Below, in pieces: positions 9,367 to 17,853 of a DNA stretch of 42,909 nucleotides. This DNA comes from a virus. Position 1 is the first letter of the stretch. Each line of letters begins with the position of its first letter. The translations under genes were made by a program, and so were the position numbers. The stretch is from IMG/VR virus record IMGVR_UViG_3300020179_000061, positions 1 through 42,909 of that record; one strand, written 5' to 3'. The notes under the pieces are model-generated. The model saw nothing but the letters and a program-made list of their open reading frames with translations, did not search any database and was not told where the DNA came from.

Positions 9367-11208
9367 TCATGTTTGATATGATGTGATCTGCATTTTATGC
9401 GATTGTAAATCTGCTGATTGTGGACTTAATTGTAAAACTAATGCCGGATCTGCTATAGTATTTCCAGCGAAATAATTTACGCTAAAGTCCCCTATATAAC
9501 CGTTCACAGGTAATGTACTAAATTCTACATAGTTTACAGTAGTACCATATATTACTGCTGATATCTTTGTAATATTTCTAATATTTGCTGATGACTGAGT
9601 AGATATAATAGTAAAATCGACTCCGGCTAAGTTGGCAACTGGTAAGCTTATAATGGTTTGGTCAGAAGCTGCACTATTAGTTGTAGCGAAATAAACATTA
9701 CTGTAACTAAACTTATATATACCTGCACCTATTACCATTGAGTTGGCTATTAAGTTACCTGCTAATTGCAAGTTACCTGTAACAGAATTATAAACTAAGT
9801 TTGGACTACCAGCAAACGCACCGTTGTTGTTAAATTGTATTTGTGTATTACTACCACCAGGCGTGCCGTTGCCCCCACCACCTCCTTCTATCCAACTTAG
9901 ATTGCCAAAGCCGTCAGTAGACAATACATAACCATCAATACCGCCGGTAATATGAACATTACTATTACTGCCTAAATTTACATTAGCAGAGTTAGCAAAG
10001 TTGGCCTTACCTAATACTATCAAATTTGCATTTGCATTTATATTAGCATTACCTGAGGTTACAGTTAATCTAGCTGTTTGCGTTAACCCACTGGTTGTAA
10101 AATTACCAGAATTAGTTGTGCCATTAACAGTTAATGAAGTTAATGTACCAACGCTAGTAATATTTGATTGTGTACCTTCACTAACTGTATTTGCAATATC
10201 TGCACTATCAACGTTTAAGTTGGCAACGCGAGTTGTTGATATTACTTGTAATGGAGCAGTACCGTCAGCTACATTTGATATTAATACGTTTGATGCTGTT
10301 ATATTACCTATAACTTTTAATGATGATAATACATTACCGACAACTGTGATGTTACCAGTTTGTGTATTTCCATTAACAACAAAAAGATTATTACTTGTAG
10401 CAAAAGTAAGATTTGCTGAAGCAGCAAATACATTATTATTATTAAATTGAATTTGTGTATTACTACCTGCTGGGTTAGCACTACCAGCAGGTCCGGTAGC
10501 TCCTTCTGGTCCAGTAGAGCCAGTCGATCCTGTTAGCCCAGTAACACCTGTACTACCTGTAGCACCTCTAGAGCCTGCTGGACCTGTGGCTCCGCTTGGT
10601 CCTGTTGGACCCAAATTACCTGTAGCACCTTCTGCGCCTGCTGGCCCAGTAGCACCAATTGGACCTGTAATGCCAGTAGCGCCTCTTGGTCCAGTTGCGC
10701 CTGTTGGGCCAAAGCCCGCATCACTCCAATATAATACACCGTTACCATATGTTGTTAAAACTTGATCTAAATTGCCGCCCGGTATATTAATATTACCAAC
10801 ATTAGAAAAGTTTACTTTATTACCTACAGTAAGATTTGAGGTAGTAGTTTGATTTACAACAGTTAAACTATTACCAATAGTAGTATCATCGCGTAAATCA
10901 ATAGTTAAAGTTTGTGCTGAATTACTGTAGACAGCATAATTTGCTGTGCTGTTTCCAGCACCTATACCTATACCTAGACTACTTGTTTGTACTTGTACGC
11001 AAGCAATTTTTGCACTAATAATAACATTACCAGTGGGTTGATTGACACTTATTCCTGCCCCAGACTTTACGCTTAGTACAGAGCCTGATTCTTGTGAATC
11101 AAATAATTGATCAAAATTAAATTGTACTTTTTCAAACGCAACACGGATCGCATCTGCATTTGGATCATCGGGAAAACTACCGAAATCAATATTTTGTTGT
11201 GTGGCCAT
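9367..11208 (-). CDS. Tail fibre with collagen-like tract, 613 aa
   Basis: The N-terminus (residues 1-40) has the pattern [25 protein letters not shown], like the N-terminal domain of several marine phage structural proteins. Residues about 167-245 form a collagen-like run of Gly-X-Thr/Ala triplets ([13 protein letters not shown] and similar), expected to trimerise. Further on come [20 protein letters not shown]-type and [14 protein letters not shown] modules. The C-terminal ~110 residues resemble those of the 1410- and 619-residue fibres ([29 protein letters not shown]). A late box (11232-11239) and a terminator of the preceding gene lie just upstream, so this gene appears to start its own transcript. 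A trimeric fibre role is inferred from the triplets and neighbours. Confidence 0.87.
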   Translation of the reverse strand: MATQQNIDFGSFPDDPNADAIRVAFEKVQFNFDQLFDSQESGSVLSVKSGAGISVNQPTGNVIISAKIACVQVQTSSLGIGIGAGNSTANYAVYSNSAQTLTIDLRDDTTIGNSLTVVNQTTTSNLTVGNKVNFSNVGNINIPGGNLDQVLTTYGNGVLYWSDAGFGPTGATGPRGATGITGPIGATGPAGAEGATGNLGPTGPSGATGPAGSRGATGSTGVTGLTGSTGSTGPEGATGPAGSANPAGSNTQIQFNNNNVFAASANLTFATSNNLFVVNGNTQTGNITVVGNVLSSLKVIGNITASNVLISNVADGTAPLQVISTTRVANLNVDSADIANTVSEGTQSNITSVGTLTSLTVNGTTNSGNFTTSGLTQTARLTVTSGNANINANANLIVLGKANFANSANVNLGSNSNVHITGGIDGYVLSTDGFGNLSWIEGGGGGNGTPGGSNTQIQFNNNGAFAGSPNLVYNSVTGNLQLAGNLIANSMVIGAGIYKFSYSNVYFATTNSAASDQTIISLPVANLAGVDFTIISTQSSANIRNITKISAVIYGTTVNYVEFSTLPVNGYIGDFSVNYFAGNTIADPALVLQLSPQSADLQSHKMQITSYQT

Positions 11209-11231
11209 TGATAATAATACCGTTAATATAG

Positions 11232-11239
11232 TATTTATT
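11232..11239 (-). promoter_or_regulatory. T4-late-like promoter box AATAAATA
   Basis: The box reads AATAAATA on the minus strand, 23 bp before the ATG at 11208, and lies directly behind the T-tract of the terminator at 11243-11271. Confidence 0.7.
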
Positions 11240-11242
11240 CTT

Positions 11243-11271
11243 AAAAAAGAAATGCCCGGCTAAGCCGGGCA
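11243..11271 (-). terminator. Rho-independent terminator
   Basis: On the minus strand an 8-bp GC-rich stem (TGCCCGGC with GCCGGGCA, 3-nt loop TTA) is followed by TTTCTTTTTT. It lies 29 bp after the stop of the 777-residue gene. Confidence 0.88.
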
Positions 11272-11299
11272 CTCTAGTTAAGTAATATACTAAAATAAC

Positions 11300-13633
11300 T
11301 TACTTTTTAACAGCAGGCTTTATACCCGCCAACTTAATCCATGAATTTAAATCTTCTTTTTCGCCGGTTCTAGCATCTTGTCCTGTAATGACAGGAATAG
11401 TTGTTTGACCAGTTACCTTAGGCTTGTTTAAACCACCTGCTATAGTTTTAGTCATAAACTCAATATCTTGTTCAAATGCTGTGTCTGTGCCTTTGCCCCC
11501 GGCATTGTTTGCCCACTCATCAACTTTCTTTTTCTTATCTTTCTTATCATCGTATTCAATGTCTTTAGTTACTTTCTTACCAGCCTTTTCTGCTTTATCA
11601 TCATCTTTACCCTTATGACCTTCATCATATTCTATATCTTTAGTAACTTTCTTACCAGCTTTTTCTGCCTTTTTATCTTTTTTCTGAGTTGATTCCTCTG
11701 CTATCCATGCTAGTTTCTTGTATAATGATAAAAAGCTTGATTCGCTCATTGTGTCATTCTTTTCTTCTCTGTCTTTCTTGTCGTCATATTCAATATCTTT
11801 AGTTACTTTCTTTCCTGCCTTTTCTGCTTTATTGTCATCTTTACCTTTATGACCTTCATCATATTCTATGTCTTTAGCAACTTTCTTTCCTGCCTTTTCA
11901 GCATGTTGATCCATTTTATCAGTTGATTCTTCGTTTACATCTTCTGCTTCTTCTTGTTCTGCCTGACCTACTGAATTTGAACCCGGGGCTTCTGCGCCAT
12001 CTTCGTTGGTAGCACCACCGCTTGCTGGTTTCCCAACATTATCTAACTCAGTGTTTCTTGCACTAGCATCGAAACCATCATCTTCAGAACCATCACTTTC
12101 TGATGTTGTAGCATATAATGTTTGATCTTTTGTTAGAACTTCATCTACTGCCTCTTTGTTACATACGTGATTTTCTTCCATTGTGCCGCCACATTCATCA
12201 CAAGGCTCTTTCTTCATATCCTCATTTCCATGCAAATCTTCATCTTTATAATCATCATCGTCTGAGCCTATTTTTTGTAATAGCCCTTTCATATCTGAAT
12301 GATGCATTTTTGGAGCACCATAGTCACTTACTGTAGTAACTACTGCTGCTGGTTCTTCAGCATCGCCCATACCACCTAGGCCAACTTGCTTAATGAATGC
12401 TAATAATTTACCTGCTTCATCTTCTGTGCCAGTTACGCTTACGCTATCTGGTGCCCCTTGATTACCAGTTGACATAGAAACACTTAGACCTTCATTTACA
12501 GTTTCTTCTACATCTTCTTTTAATAATTCATTTAGTTGTTTGTCTAATGATTCAAATGCTAATGACTCTGTTTCTAATACGTCTGAGTCTTTAAATTCTT
12601 GACCAAATGCCTTGAAAGTATTGCCAGGAGTAGTTTTGGCTTTGTGCTGCATGTATGCAGTCTTGTCCATCTCGTCTAGTCCTGCTTCCATTGTTGCTAC
12701 TGCTTCTTCCATACCAGTAATTGGTTCGTTCTTAACGCCCATACCATAGCATTCATCTAGGCCAGTCTTGTAGCCTTCATAATAATGTTTTGCTTCTTCC
12801 ATATCTTCATAATGTTTGACACGGCATGCGCGTTCTCTTAAACCATCTGCCTGACCTTCTTGATAGGCTGCTCTGTGTTTCTTGTTCATAGATTCTTTTA
12901 CCTGTGTAATTTCTAGTATGTTGTCATTACGACCGGCGCCTAGACCTGCACCGTAGTCAGGACCTGACTTAGGAATTTCTGCCTCTTCAGTTTTTTTCTT
13001 GATGTTCTTAGCAATATCATGTGCCTTTACAATTGTTGACTTTTTCAATGGTGGCGTATCACCAGTTCTTTTCATTGCTGCCGCCATACCAATTGCATAT
13101 GGATTCTTTGCTTTTTCGTCAAGTGATTCTTCTTTCATAGCAGCGCCTTCGCCACTCTTCCAACCACCTTTTGCACGTAATGCGAAATTGATTTGACGCA
13201 TCTTCTTTGCTGCTGGACTATCTTTGTCATGTGGGCCACTCTTGTGTAGTTTTGCCAACATTGACTTCAATTCTTCTTTGGTCTTATCTTTATACTGACC
13301 AGTTGGTTTTACTTTAGCATCGCCTGCCCACTTTTCATCAAGTTCTTCTTCTTTCATTGGTTGGTCATTCATAGTGATTTGACCGTCTTTAATTGCTTGA
13401 GCCATGGTTTTTGCTAACATGGGATCTGTAACTTTGCCTACTACCTCGCCGTCTTTTTTAAGTACTGAAGTTTCTTGCTTTTCCGGTTCAATTTTAAGGT
13501 TTGATGAAAGTTGTTCAAAAATCTTTTTCAAGGAAGGAAGATTTGATGCCTTTACTTCAACAGTTGCTTCTTCCGTTGTTTCAACAGATTGTTTTTCATC
13601 GTATAATTTTACAATCAAATCTCTAAATTCCAT
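11300..13633 (-). CDS. Large charged, low-complexity phage protein, probable virion component
   Basis: This 777-residue protein is very hydrophilic, with alternating acidic and basic tracts and no membrane segment. Residues about 130-190 hold a Lys-rich conserved-looking segment (KTKEELKSMLAKLHKSGPH, KMRQINFALRAKGGW). An FKAFGQEF segment follows near residue 340. CDECGG with a later ENHVC near residue 480 could form a small zinc-ribbon. Two blocks, residues about 570-621 and 652-704, each carry a pair of AEKAGKKVTKDIEYD repeats. An AGGGTAAT ribosome-binding site precedes the ATG, 15 bp after the stop of the 209-residue gene, and a strong terminator follows. Its place beside terminase and fibre genes suggests an internal head, scaffold-like or assembly protein, but I recognise no family and function is unknown. 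Confidence 0.8.
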   Translation of the reverse strand: MEFRDLIVKLYDEKQSVETTEEATVEVKASNLPSLKKIFEQLSSNLKIEPEKQETSVLKKDGEVVGKVTDPMLAKTMAQAIKDGQITMNDQPMKEEELDEKWAGDAKVKPTGQYKDKTKEELKSMLAKLHKSGPHDKDSPAAKKMRQINFALRAKGGWKSGEGAAMKEESLDEKAKNPYAIGMAAAMKRTGDTPPLKKSTIVKAHDIAKNIKKKTEEAEIPKSGPDYGAGLGAGRNDNILEITQVKESMNKKHRAAYQEGQADGLRERACRVKHYEDMEEAKHYYEGYKTGLDECYGMGVKNEPITGMEEAVATMEAGLDEMDKTAYMQHKAKTTPGNTFKAFGQEFKDSDVLETESLAFESLDKQLNELLKEDVEETVNEGLSVSMSTGNQGAPDSVSVTGTEDEAGKLLAFIKQVGLGGMGDAEEPAAVVTTVSDYGAPKMHHSDMKGLLQKIGSDDDDYKDEDLHGNEDMKKEPCDECGGTMEENHVCNKEAVDEVLTKDQTLYATTSESDGSEDDGFDASARNTELDNVGKPASGGATNEDGAEAPGSNSVGQAEQEEAEDVNEESTDKMDQHAEKAGKKVAKDIEYDEGHKGKDDNKAEKAGKKVTKDIEYDDKKDREEKNDTMSESSFLSLYKKLAWIAEESTQKKDKKAEKAGKKVTKDIEYDEGHKGKDDDKAEKAGKKVTKDIEYDDKKDKKKKVDEWANNAGGKGTDTAFEQDIEFMTKTIAGGLNKPKVTGQTTIPVITGQDARTGEKEDLNSWIKLAGIKPAVKK
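11530..11925. repeat. Duplicated AEKAGKKV repeats within the 777-aa gene
   Basis: Four copies of a unit encoding AEKAGKKVTKDIEYD occur as two pairs, near 11545-11680 and 11775-11925. In each pair the two copies are joined by EGHKGKDD. The pair itself looks duplicated, with about 100 bp of unrelated coding sequence between. Confidence 0.8.
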
Positions 13634-13648
13634 TTTAATTACCCTGTA

Positions 13649-14278
13649 TTAGCGTGCGCCAGTCTTTGGTTTATCTGGTACTTTAATTTTAGAAAATGGA
13701 CTCTTATCACCCATCTTTTTATCATCTTGATATGGCTTGAATGGATCAAAACTATCTGGAGTTTTCTTTGCTGCGAAAGGAATATCTTTGATGCCAAATT
13801 GATCCTTGCTTTGATCTTTAATGCTATTTAAATATGAGTTAGCATAATCAGCACTTGCTTTTTTACTTGCATCACCACCATCTTCCATTTGTTCATGTGT
13901 TAGAACTGGACTGTGTGACATTTGATTTTCATATTGTTCGCTTTCAGTGTCAATGCTTTCATCATACTTTGTATTCACTGCACGTACCATATTAATATTA
14001 TAACCTAGTAATTGTGCCATTTGTTGTATCATTGGTTCTGTTGCTGGATAACGAAACTTACACTTAATAATTGTAACAGGTTGATTTGATAAGTTAGGAA
14101 AACCATATGGCGACTTCATTACTGGGGTAGTTTTTGGTGGTCCCATTTCTACTGGCTCAAACTTCTTTAGATTATACATAAACATGTCTAAAAAGTTTTT
14201 ATCCACTTCGCCCGCAACTTTTACTGTAATATCATATGTATGTAGGCTTTCTACAATGTATTGTTTCAAACTTTTCAT
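13649..14278 (-). CDS. Conserved T4-like phage protein of unknown function, 209 aa
   Basis: The protein begins MKSLKQYIVESLHTYDITVKV. It has an alpha/beta-looking N-terminal part with KNFLDMFMYNLKKFEPVEMG and a segment PATEPMIQQMAQLLGYN around residues 75-95, followed by a polar Lys/Asp-rich tail from about residue 120. I recall similar proteins in marine T4-like phages without an assigned role. An AGGGAAC ribosome-binding site and a late box (14295-14302) lie upstream, and the 777-residue gene follows after 15 bp, so both are probably late-expressed. A role in head assembly is only suggested by the neighbours. Confidence 0.75.
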   Translation of the reverse strand: MKSLKQYIVESLHTYDITVKVAGEVDKNFLDMFMYNLKKFEPVEMGPPKTTPVMKSPYGFPNLSNQPVTIIKCKFRYPATEPMIQQMAQLLGYNINMVRAVNTKYDESIDTESEQYENQMSHSPVLTHEQMEDGGDASKKASADYANSYLNSIKDQSKDQFGIKDIPFAAKKTPDSFDPFKPYQDDKKMGDKSPFSKIKVPDKPKTGAR

Positions 14279-14294
14279 ATTTGTTCCCTAATAA

Positions 14295-14302
14295 TATTTA
14301 TC
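14295..14302 (-). promoter_or_regulatory. T4-late-like promoter box GATAAATA
   Basis: The box reads GATAAATA on the minus strand, 16 bp before the ATG at 14278. It overlaps the TGA stop of the gp16-like gene, so stop codon and promoter share bases (TGATAAATA). Confidence 0.75.
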
Positions 14303-14783
14303 ACTGGTCTTTGTTTTTATTGGTCAAGATTTTAAGCAATTCTGTACGATCTAATGCTTTACCCTCGCCCAGAGGTATAGATTCTAGTTGTTCTTCATTC
14401 TTGGCTTGTTTTTGATCTATTGTTGCTTTCTTTAACTGCAATTCAATCATTTTAAGTTTTTTCTGTACTTTAGCAGTTTTAGCAGTAATAGCATGTCCTA
14501 GCATTGTGCCTGCAACACCGAATATTTCACTACTATAACGACTATCAACTTGCATACCTAAATCCATTAAATCTTTATAACTATTCTGTGCGAGATTTGC
14601 CAAATCATCCATTTCAATGTCGGCACTTTCTAAGCCACGTACTTGTGGTAATGCATTTTCTATCTTGTCAAGATTTTTAAGAGCTGCTTCTGTTATTTCT
14701 TGTGTTTCTGGTGGTAATTCGACATCATTAGATTCTGACGACACGTTTGCTAACTGAAACAATTCTTCTAACTTTTTGGTCAT
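14301..14783 (-). CDS. gp16: Terminase small subunit, gp16-like
   Basis: The 160-residue length is close to the 164 of T4 gp16. The central helical segment, with YKDLMDLGMQVDSRYSSEIF and GTMLGHAITAKTAKVQKK (residues about 70-115), matches the T4 gp16 pattern in which a helix with FATLMGQM is followed by TNREILKLHKDMKDI. In this family the small subunit forms a ring that regulates gp17 packaging and DNA recognition. The large subunit is not in the window. The gene sits between gp4 and a conserved unknown. A late-like box is only 4 bp before the ATG. The call rests on motif pattern, length and context. Confidence 0.72.
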   Translation of the reverse strand: MTKKLEELFQLANVSSESNDVELPPETQEITEAALKNLDKIENALPQVRGLESADIEMDDLANLAQNSYKDLMDLGMQVDSRYSSEIFGVAGTMLGHAITAKTAKVQKKLKMIELQLKKATIDQKQAKNEEQLESIPLGEGKALDRTELLKILTNKNKDQ

Positions 14784-14787
14784 ACAT

Positions 14788-14795
14788 TATTTATT
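14788..14795 (-). promoter_or_regulatory. Late-like box AATAAATA, almost at the start codon
   Basis: AATAAATA on the minus strand ends 4 bp before the ATG at 14783 and overlaps the stop of gp4. If used, transcription would begin at or inside the start codon. It may instead be chance AT-rich sequence. Confidence 0.4.
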
Positions 14796-15231
14796 AACCC
14801 CGTTTTCCATTATAGAAAATATCATCTTCTGTAATTACACGAAAGGTTAGTCCTTGACGTTTGCAATATACACTGGCTGCTTGCCATTTGGCATAATTCA
14901 ATGCTACTGTAGCACGGTCTTTAGCACTTGCAATTTTACTTTCAATAATACTTTGCTTTTTTGGTTTTATTTCTACAATCTCGCCCCGTTTATTACCGTG
15001 TTTGTCTTGGTACATTACGAAAAAATCTGGGACATACACCGTTTGCTTGCCAGTAAATGGATTTTTATAGGGCACTTTTATTGCTTCACTAGCCCATGCT
15101 ATGATATTGTCATTATTATCACAAAACTTCATAAAGGTTAATTCCCAACCACTGCGAAATTTAGGCTTATGATTACCTACATATTTTTGTGAGTTTTGTG
15201 GGGTATAAACACCCGACGCAAATTTTTTCAT
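14794..15231 (-). CDS. gp4: Head completion protein gp4 (PD-(D/E)XK nuclease-like fold)
   Basis: At 145 residues it matches T4 gp4 (about 150) along its length: an N-terminal SGVYTPQNSQKYVG segment (T4 has SGKWVPKNISKYRG), then FRSGWELTFMKF, IIAWASEAIKVPY, VPDFFV and EIVEIKPKK, and a C-terminal KWQAASVYCKRQGLTFRVITED. E30, D69 and the E87-I-K89 pair have the spacing of a PD-(D/E)XK nuclease site. The family acts on the filled head, trimming or protecting the DNA end and allowing tail joining. Its start ATG overlaps the stop of the upstream gene (ATGA), which implies translational coupling. Confidence 0.9.
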   Translation of the reverse strand: MKKFASGVYTPQNSQKYVGNHKPKFRSGWELTFMKFCDNNDNIIAWASEAIKVPYKNPFTGKQTVYVPDFFVMYQDKHGNKRGEIVEIKPKKQSIIESKIASAKDRATVALNYAKWQAASVYCKRQGLTFRVITEDDIFYNGKRG

Positions 15232-15587
15232 CTTACAACATTTCTTGCTACAGGAAATACCGGAACAGGTTCAGTACTTATGCCATATAAGTTTGTTTTG
15301 GGTCTAAATGAATTAAGATAGAATATTAATGTTTGGTTTATAGTTACTTCATCTGTTTTTAAAGATTGCATTTGTTCTAATAATTCGATAGCAGGTATGC
15401 CCGACTCTGTAGAAACTCTAAATAAAAATGCCGTATATTGTTCTGCTTGATTTTCAGTTGTGCATACAGAAATAAAAAAACTACGAACTAAATCAAATTC
15501 AGCAGTAGGAACTATAACATCTGTCTTATAAAAACTATCAAATATTTGTGTAGTTTGATCTTGTTGATTTTTAGAAATATATGGCAT
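15228..15587 (-). CDS. Conserved small phage protein, 119 aa, unknown function
   Basis: The protein is mostly helical in appearance (QTTQIFDSFYKTD, AEFDLVRSFFISVCTTENQA, GIPAIELLEQMQSLK) and ends with FYLNSFRPKTNLYGISTEP and a basic ARNVVR tail. I recall this tail from cyanophage-type myoviruses, where the protein sits by head and tail completion genes. It overlaps gp4 by four bases and has its own late box (15606-15613). A virion or completion role is inferred from context only. Confidence 0.75.
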   Translation of the reverse strand: MPYISKNQQDQTTQIFDSFYKTDVIVPTAEFDLVRSFFISVCTTENQAEQYTAFLFRVSTESGIPAIELLEQMQSLKTDEVTINQTLIFYLNSFRPKTNLYGISTEPVPVFPVARNVVR

Positions 15588-15605
15588 ACTATGAACCGCT
15601 TTAGC

Positions 15606-15613
15606 TATTTATC
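15606..15613 (-). promoter_or_regulatory. T4-late-like promoter box GATAAATA
   Basis: The box reads GATAAATA on the minus strand, 18 bp before the ATG at 15587. The ~40 bp around it are almost the same as those around the box at 17099-17106. Confidence 0.75.
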
Positions 15614-15654
15614 AATAGAAAAATGGGGTCATCGGTATATACATAAAATTTAAA

Positions 15655-17076
15655 TTAACCGCCCCTACCTCTGGGGGCATTATTATCAACAACAGGAGTG
15701 CCTTTGTCTGATTGTTTGCCGTCTGGCGTTTCTGCTTTCTTTCTTAAGTCAATACCCGTTACATCCTTAATTGTGCCACCTACTGCCCCACCAACATTGG
15801 TAAATCCGCCTAATACTTGTTTGCCTAAGGTTTTAATACCATTAATTATTGGATTTCCTTGTCTAATATCAACTTTGTTTTCTTCACCACCATAGACTGT
15901 TCCTGTAGTCGGAGCTCCTGCAGCCAGTGCATCAGTTGCTTGGCTAGCTTTGTTATCGAATGTAAAAGATAAATTTCTAGTTTCGTTTGGTTTTGCACGT
16001 AAATTGTTTAATAGTGAGTTCTTTAATTCTGTTTTTAGCGTTTGTTTTATATCAGTGTTCTTTAATGTTTTATACGCTGCACCTGCTGCTCTAATTGCAC
16101 CTAGAGGATTGTCGCCTGCGCCCTTTAATGCCCCGCCGACGCTATCAATTAATCCGTCCTTACCAAGTATCTTTCCAGTTGACCCAGGCATAGCAATAGG
16201 ACTTTTTGTTCTATCATAATTTGCTACATCGCCAAAGCCAGGAACAAGATTACTAGGCTTATCTCCGTCTATTGCACCCTCATTATATACTACTGTTTCA
16301 TAATCAAGTGTCATAATATTTTTCATAACACCTGCAGCTTCATCATAGGCATAGGTGTCATGTGCAAATTCTGTTATGGTTGGGTTTATTAAAGTGTAGG
16401 CTATAAAGTTTTTTTGATAAAATCCATATATAGTTATTTCACTAAAGAAATTAGGTTTTTTAGGCGCGCTATCATTTATTGGATTATATCCATAGAAAAG
16501 TTTTCCTGACAAATCATTTTCATAAATGTTTCTATTTTTAAAATCAGGATCTTGCACAGGCGCTGCTGTTTTACTACCTGCACCTGCCAACCCTCTTACT
16601 TCTCCTGTTTGTGTGTTTTTACTTAGGTCTTGACCGAAACCGCCGCGTGTACCACTAAATGAAACTTTAGGTACAGCACCATCATAATAATAATATGTAT
16701 AATATGCAGCCCACAATTTATTCATACTGTTGCCGTTATCGTCGAAAAAAGTAAACTGTACTGGATTATATTTTATTTTTGTTTGTACAATACGTTTACG
16801 ATTGTATTGATTCATTTGATGAGTAGCAAATTGATAACTAGGCAATTTTACATCACGCACTAATAGACCAAAATTTTGTTGTGTACCAAGGTTTGCATCT
16901 AAGTCATAAACTATTGAGTTTACATTAAAATAACAATGAAATAGAAATTTATTTTTAGGGGCGTTTTGATATGCATAAGGCCCGAACGTTTTACTTGCGT
17001 GGCGATAATCTCGCAGATAATCATTGCCGAAAAATCCGCTGCCTACGTCTTTAAGTAAATTTTGAAAAACACCCAT
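15655..17076 (-). CDS. Tail-tube-like structural protein, 473 aa
   Basis: The N-terminal half has the organisation of a myovirus tube protein: KNKFLFHCYFNVN, then DVKLPSYQFATHQMNQYNRK and KIKYNPVQFTFFDD, followed by WAAYYTYYYYDG. These parallel the gp19 segments FRFRVNFINF, RPQVQFPEITIPIYN and INVSLRDDASG in the neighbouring gene. Residues about 215-275 continue as a beta-rich domain (ITIYGFYQKNFIAYTLINP). The remaining ~200 residues are Gly/Lys-rich and may be disordered. Proteins of this type occur beside gp19 in marine T4-like phages. It could be a tube-initiator (gp54-like), a baseplate hub part or a tube paralogue; I cannot choose. It has its own late box at 17099-17106. Confidence 0.75.
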   Translation of the reverse strand: MGVFQNLLKDVGSGFFGNDYLRDYRHASKTFGPYAYQNAPKNKFLFHCYFNVNSIVYDLDANLGTQQNFGLLVRDVKLPSYQFATHQMNQYNRKRIVQTKIKYNPVQFTFFDDNGNSMNKLWAAYYTYYYYDGAVPKVSFSGTRGGFGQDLSKNTQTGEVRGLAGAGSKTAAPVQDPDFKNRNIYENDLSGKLFYGYNPINDSAPKKPNFFSEITIYGFYQKNFIAYTLINPTITEFAHDTYAYDEAAGVMKNIMTLDYETVVYNEGAIDGDKPSNLVPGFGDVANYDRTKSPIAMPGSTGKILGKDGLIDSVGGALKGAGDNPLGAIRAAGAAYKTLKNTDIKQTLKTELKNSLLNNLRAKPNETRNLSFTFDNKASQATDALAAGAPTTGTVYGGEENKVDIRQGNPIINGIKTLGKQVLGGFTNVGGAVGGTIKDVTGIDLRKKAETPDGKQSDKGTPVVDNNAPRGRGG

Positions 17077-17098
17077 ATAAGGTAAACCCCATTTAAAC

Positions 17099-17106
17099 TA
17101 TTTATC
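17099..17106 (-). promoter_or_regulatory. T4-late-like promoter box GATAAATA
   Basis: The box reads GATAAATA on the minus strand, 22 bp before the ATG at 17076. Its upstream flank (CCCCATTTTTTCTATT) is shared with the box at 15606-15613. Confidence 0.75.
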
Positions 17107-17148
17107 AATAGAAAAAATGGGGTTATCCTTATATACTAAAAATTAAAA

Positions 17149-17787
17149 TTAACTGCCGCCGCCAATACCAGTAACTGATGCTCCTGCTAAACTTCTTCCG
17201 ATAGCCTGACCAACTCCACTAGTTAGTGGTGATTGTATAGCATTATCATAACGTAATGTTAATGCAATTTGTGCAGGTTCATTAGTGTTATAGTCTAAGT
17301 TGTTATAGTTTGCTGTTTGAATAAAGCAACCATAAATTTCCCAAGTTTCAAGAACGTTTGGTTTGTTTGCTCCATTTCCACCATCTAATACTTCAATATT
17401 AGTTTGGAACTTATAATCTTGACCAGTTGCAGCACTTGACATTTCTACGAAATCTAATTGTTTCTGTAATTGTTGTCCTACTGCTTTTGATACACTACCT
17501 GATGCATCATCACGCAATGAAACATTTATTGGCTGCCATGCGTATCTACCTGCAAGATATAAAGTTGAGTTATAAATTGGGATAGTGATTTCAGGAAACT
17601 GAACTTGTGGTCGTGATACGTTCATTACTTGCTTTGTTAATTGTAGACCGCTGGACGTGTCAACACCAAAGTTAATGAAGTTTACTCTAAAGCGAAATTG
17701 TAGTTTAGGCATCAACAGGCCCTGATTGCCTCCGGCATTATCAGATGCTACTGTCATGTTAAACAATGATTGTGAGGCTGTTGCCAT
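17149..17787 (-). CDS. gp19: Tail tube protein gp19
   Basis: The 212-residue product (T4 gp19 has 163) lies directly after the sheath gene, as in T4. It has a typical tube pattern: FRFRVNFINFGVD at residues about 31-43, FPEITIPIYNSTLYLAGRYAWQ at about 64-85, NVSLRDDASG, a helix VGQQLQKQLDFVEM, FQTNIEVLDGG and an EIYGCFIQTANYNNLDY strand pair. In this family hexamer rings stack into the inner tube through which DNA passes. The expression signals are strong, with late box ACTAAATA and ribosome-binding site GGAGA, as suits a high-copy virion protein. The C-terminal ~25 residues are Gly/Ser-rich. Confidence 0.9.
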   Translation of the reverse strand: MATASQSLFNMTVASDNAGGNQGLLMPKLQFRFRVNFINFGVDTSSGLQLTKQVMNVSRPQVQFPEITIPIYNSTLYLAGRYAWQPINVSLRDDASGSVSKAVGQQLQKQLDFVEMSSAATGQDYKFQTNIEVLDGGNGANKPNVLETWEIYGCFIQTANYNNLDYNTNEPAQIALTLRYDNAIQSPLTSGVGQAIGRSLAGASVTGIGGGS

Positions 17788-17808
17788 TTTAATTCTCCGT
17801 ATATACTA

Positions 17809-17816
17809 TATTTAGT
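17809..17816 (-). promoter_or_regulatory. Late-like promoter box ACTAAATA
   Basis: The box reads ACTAAATA on the minus strand, 21 bp before the gp19 ATG, with GGAGA in between. The same box and ribosome-binding-site combination precedes the 122-residue gene at 41863. Confidence 0.7.
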
Positions 17817-17820
17817 CAGT

Positions 17821-17842
17821 GTGCGCCACTTGCATGGCGCAC
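17821..17842 (-). terminator. Hairpin between sheath and tube genes
   Basis: An 8-bp perfect stem (GTGCGCCA with TGGCGCAC, 6-nt loop) lies 12 bp after the gp18 stop and just before the gp19 late box. There is no T-tract, so it may be an inefficient terminator or a 3'-end stabilising or processing hairpin. Confidence 0.5.
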
Positions 17843-17853
17843 TGTTATTTCAA

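Noticed and set aside
10533-10748. Gln/Leu/Val-rich minus-strand frame inside the 613-residue fibre, and a similar one at 34638-34913
   Set aside because: Frame-shifted reading of the collagen-like triplets; no start signals.
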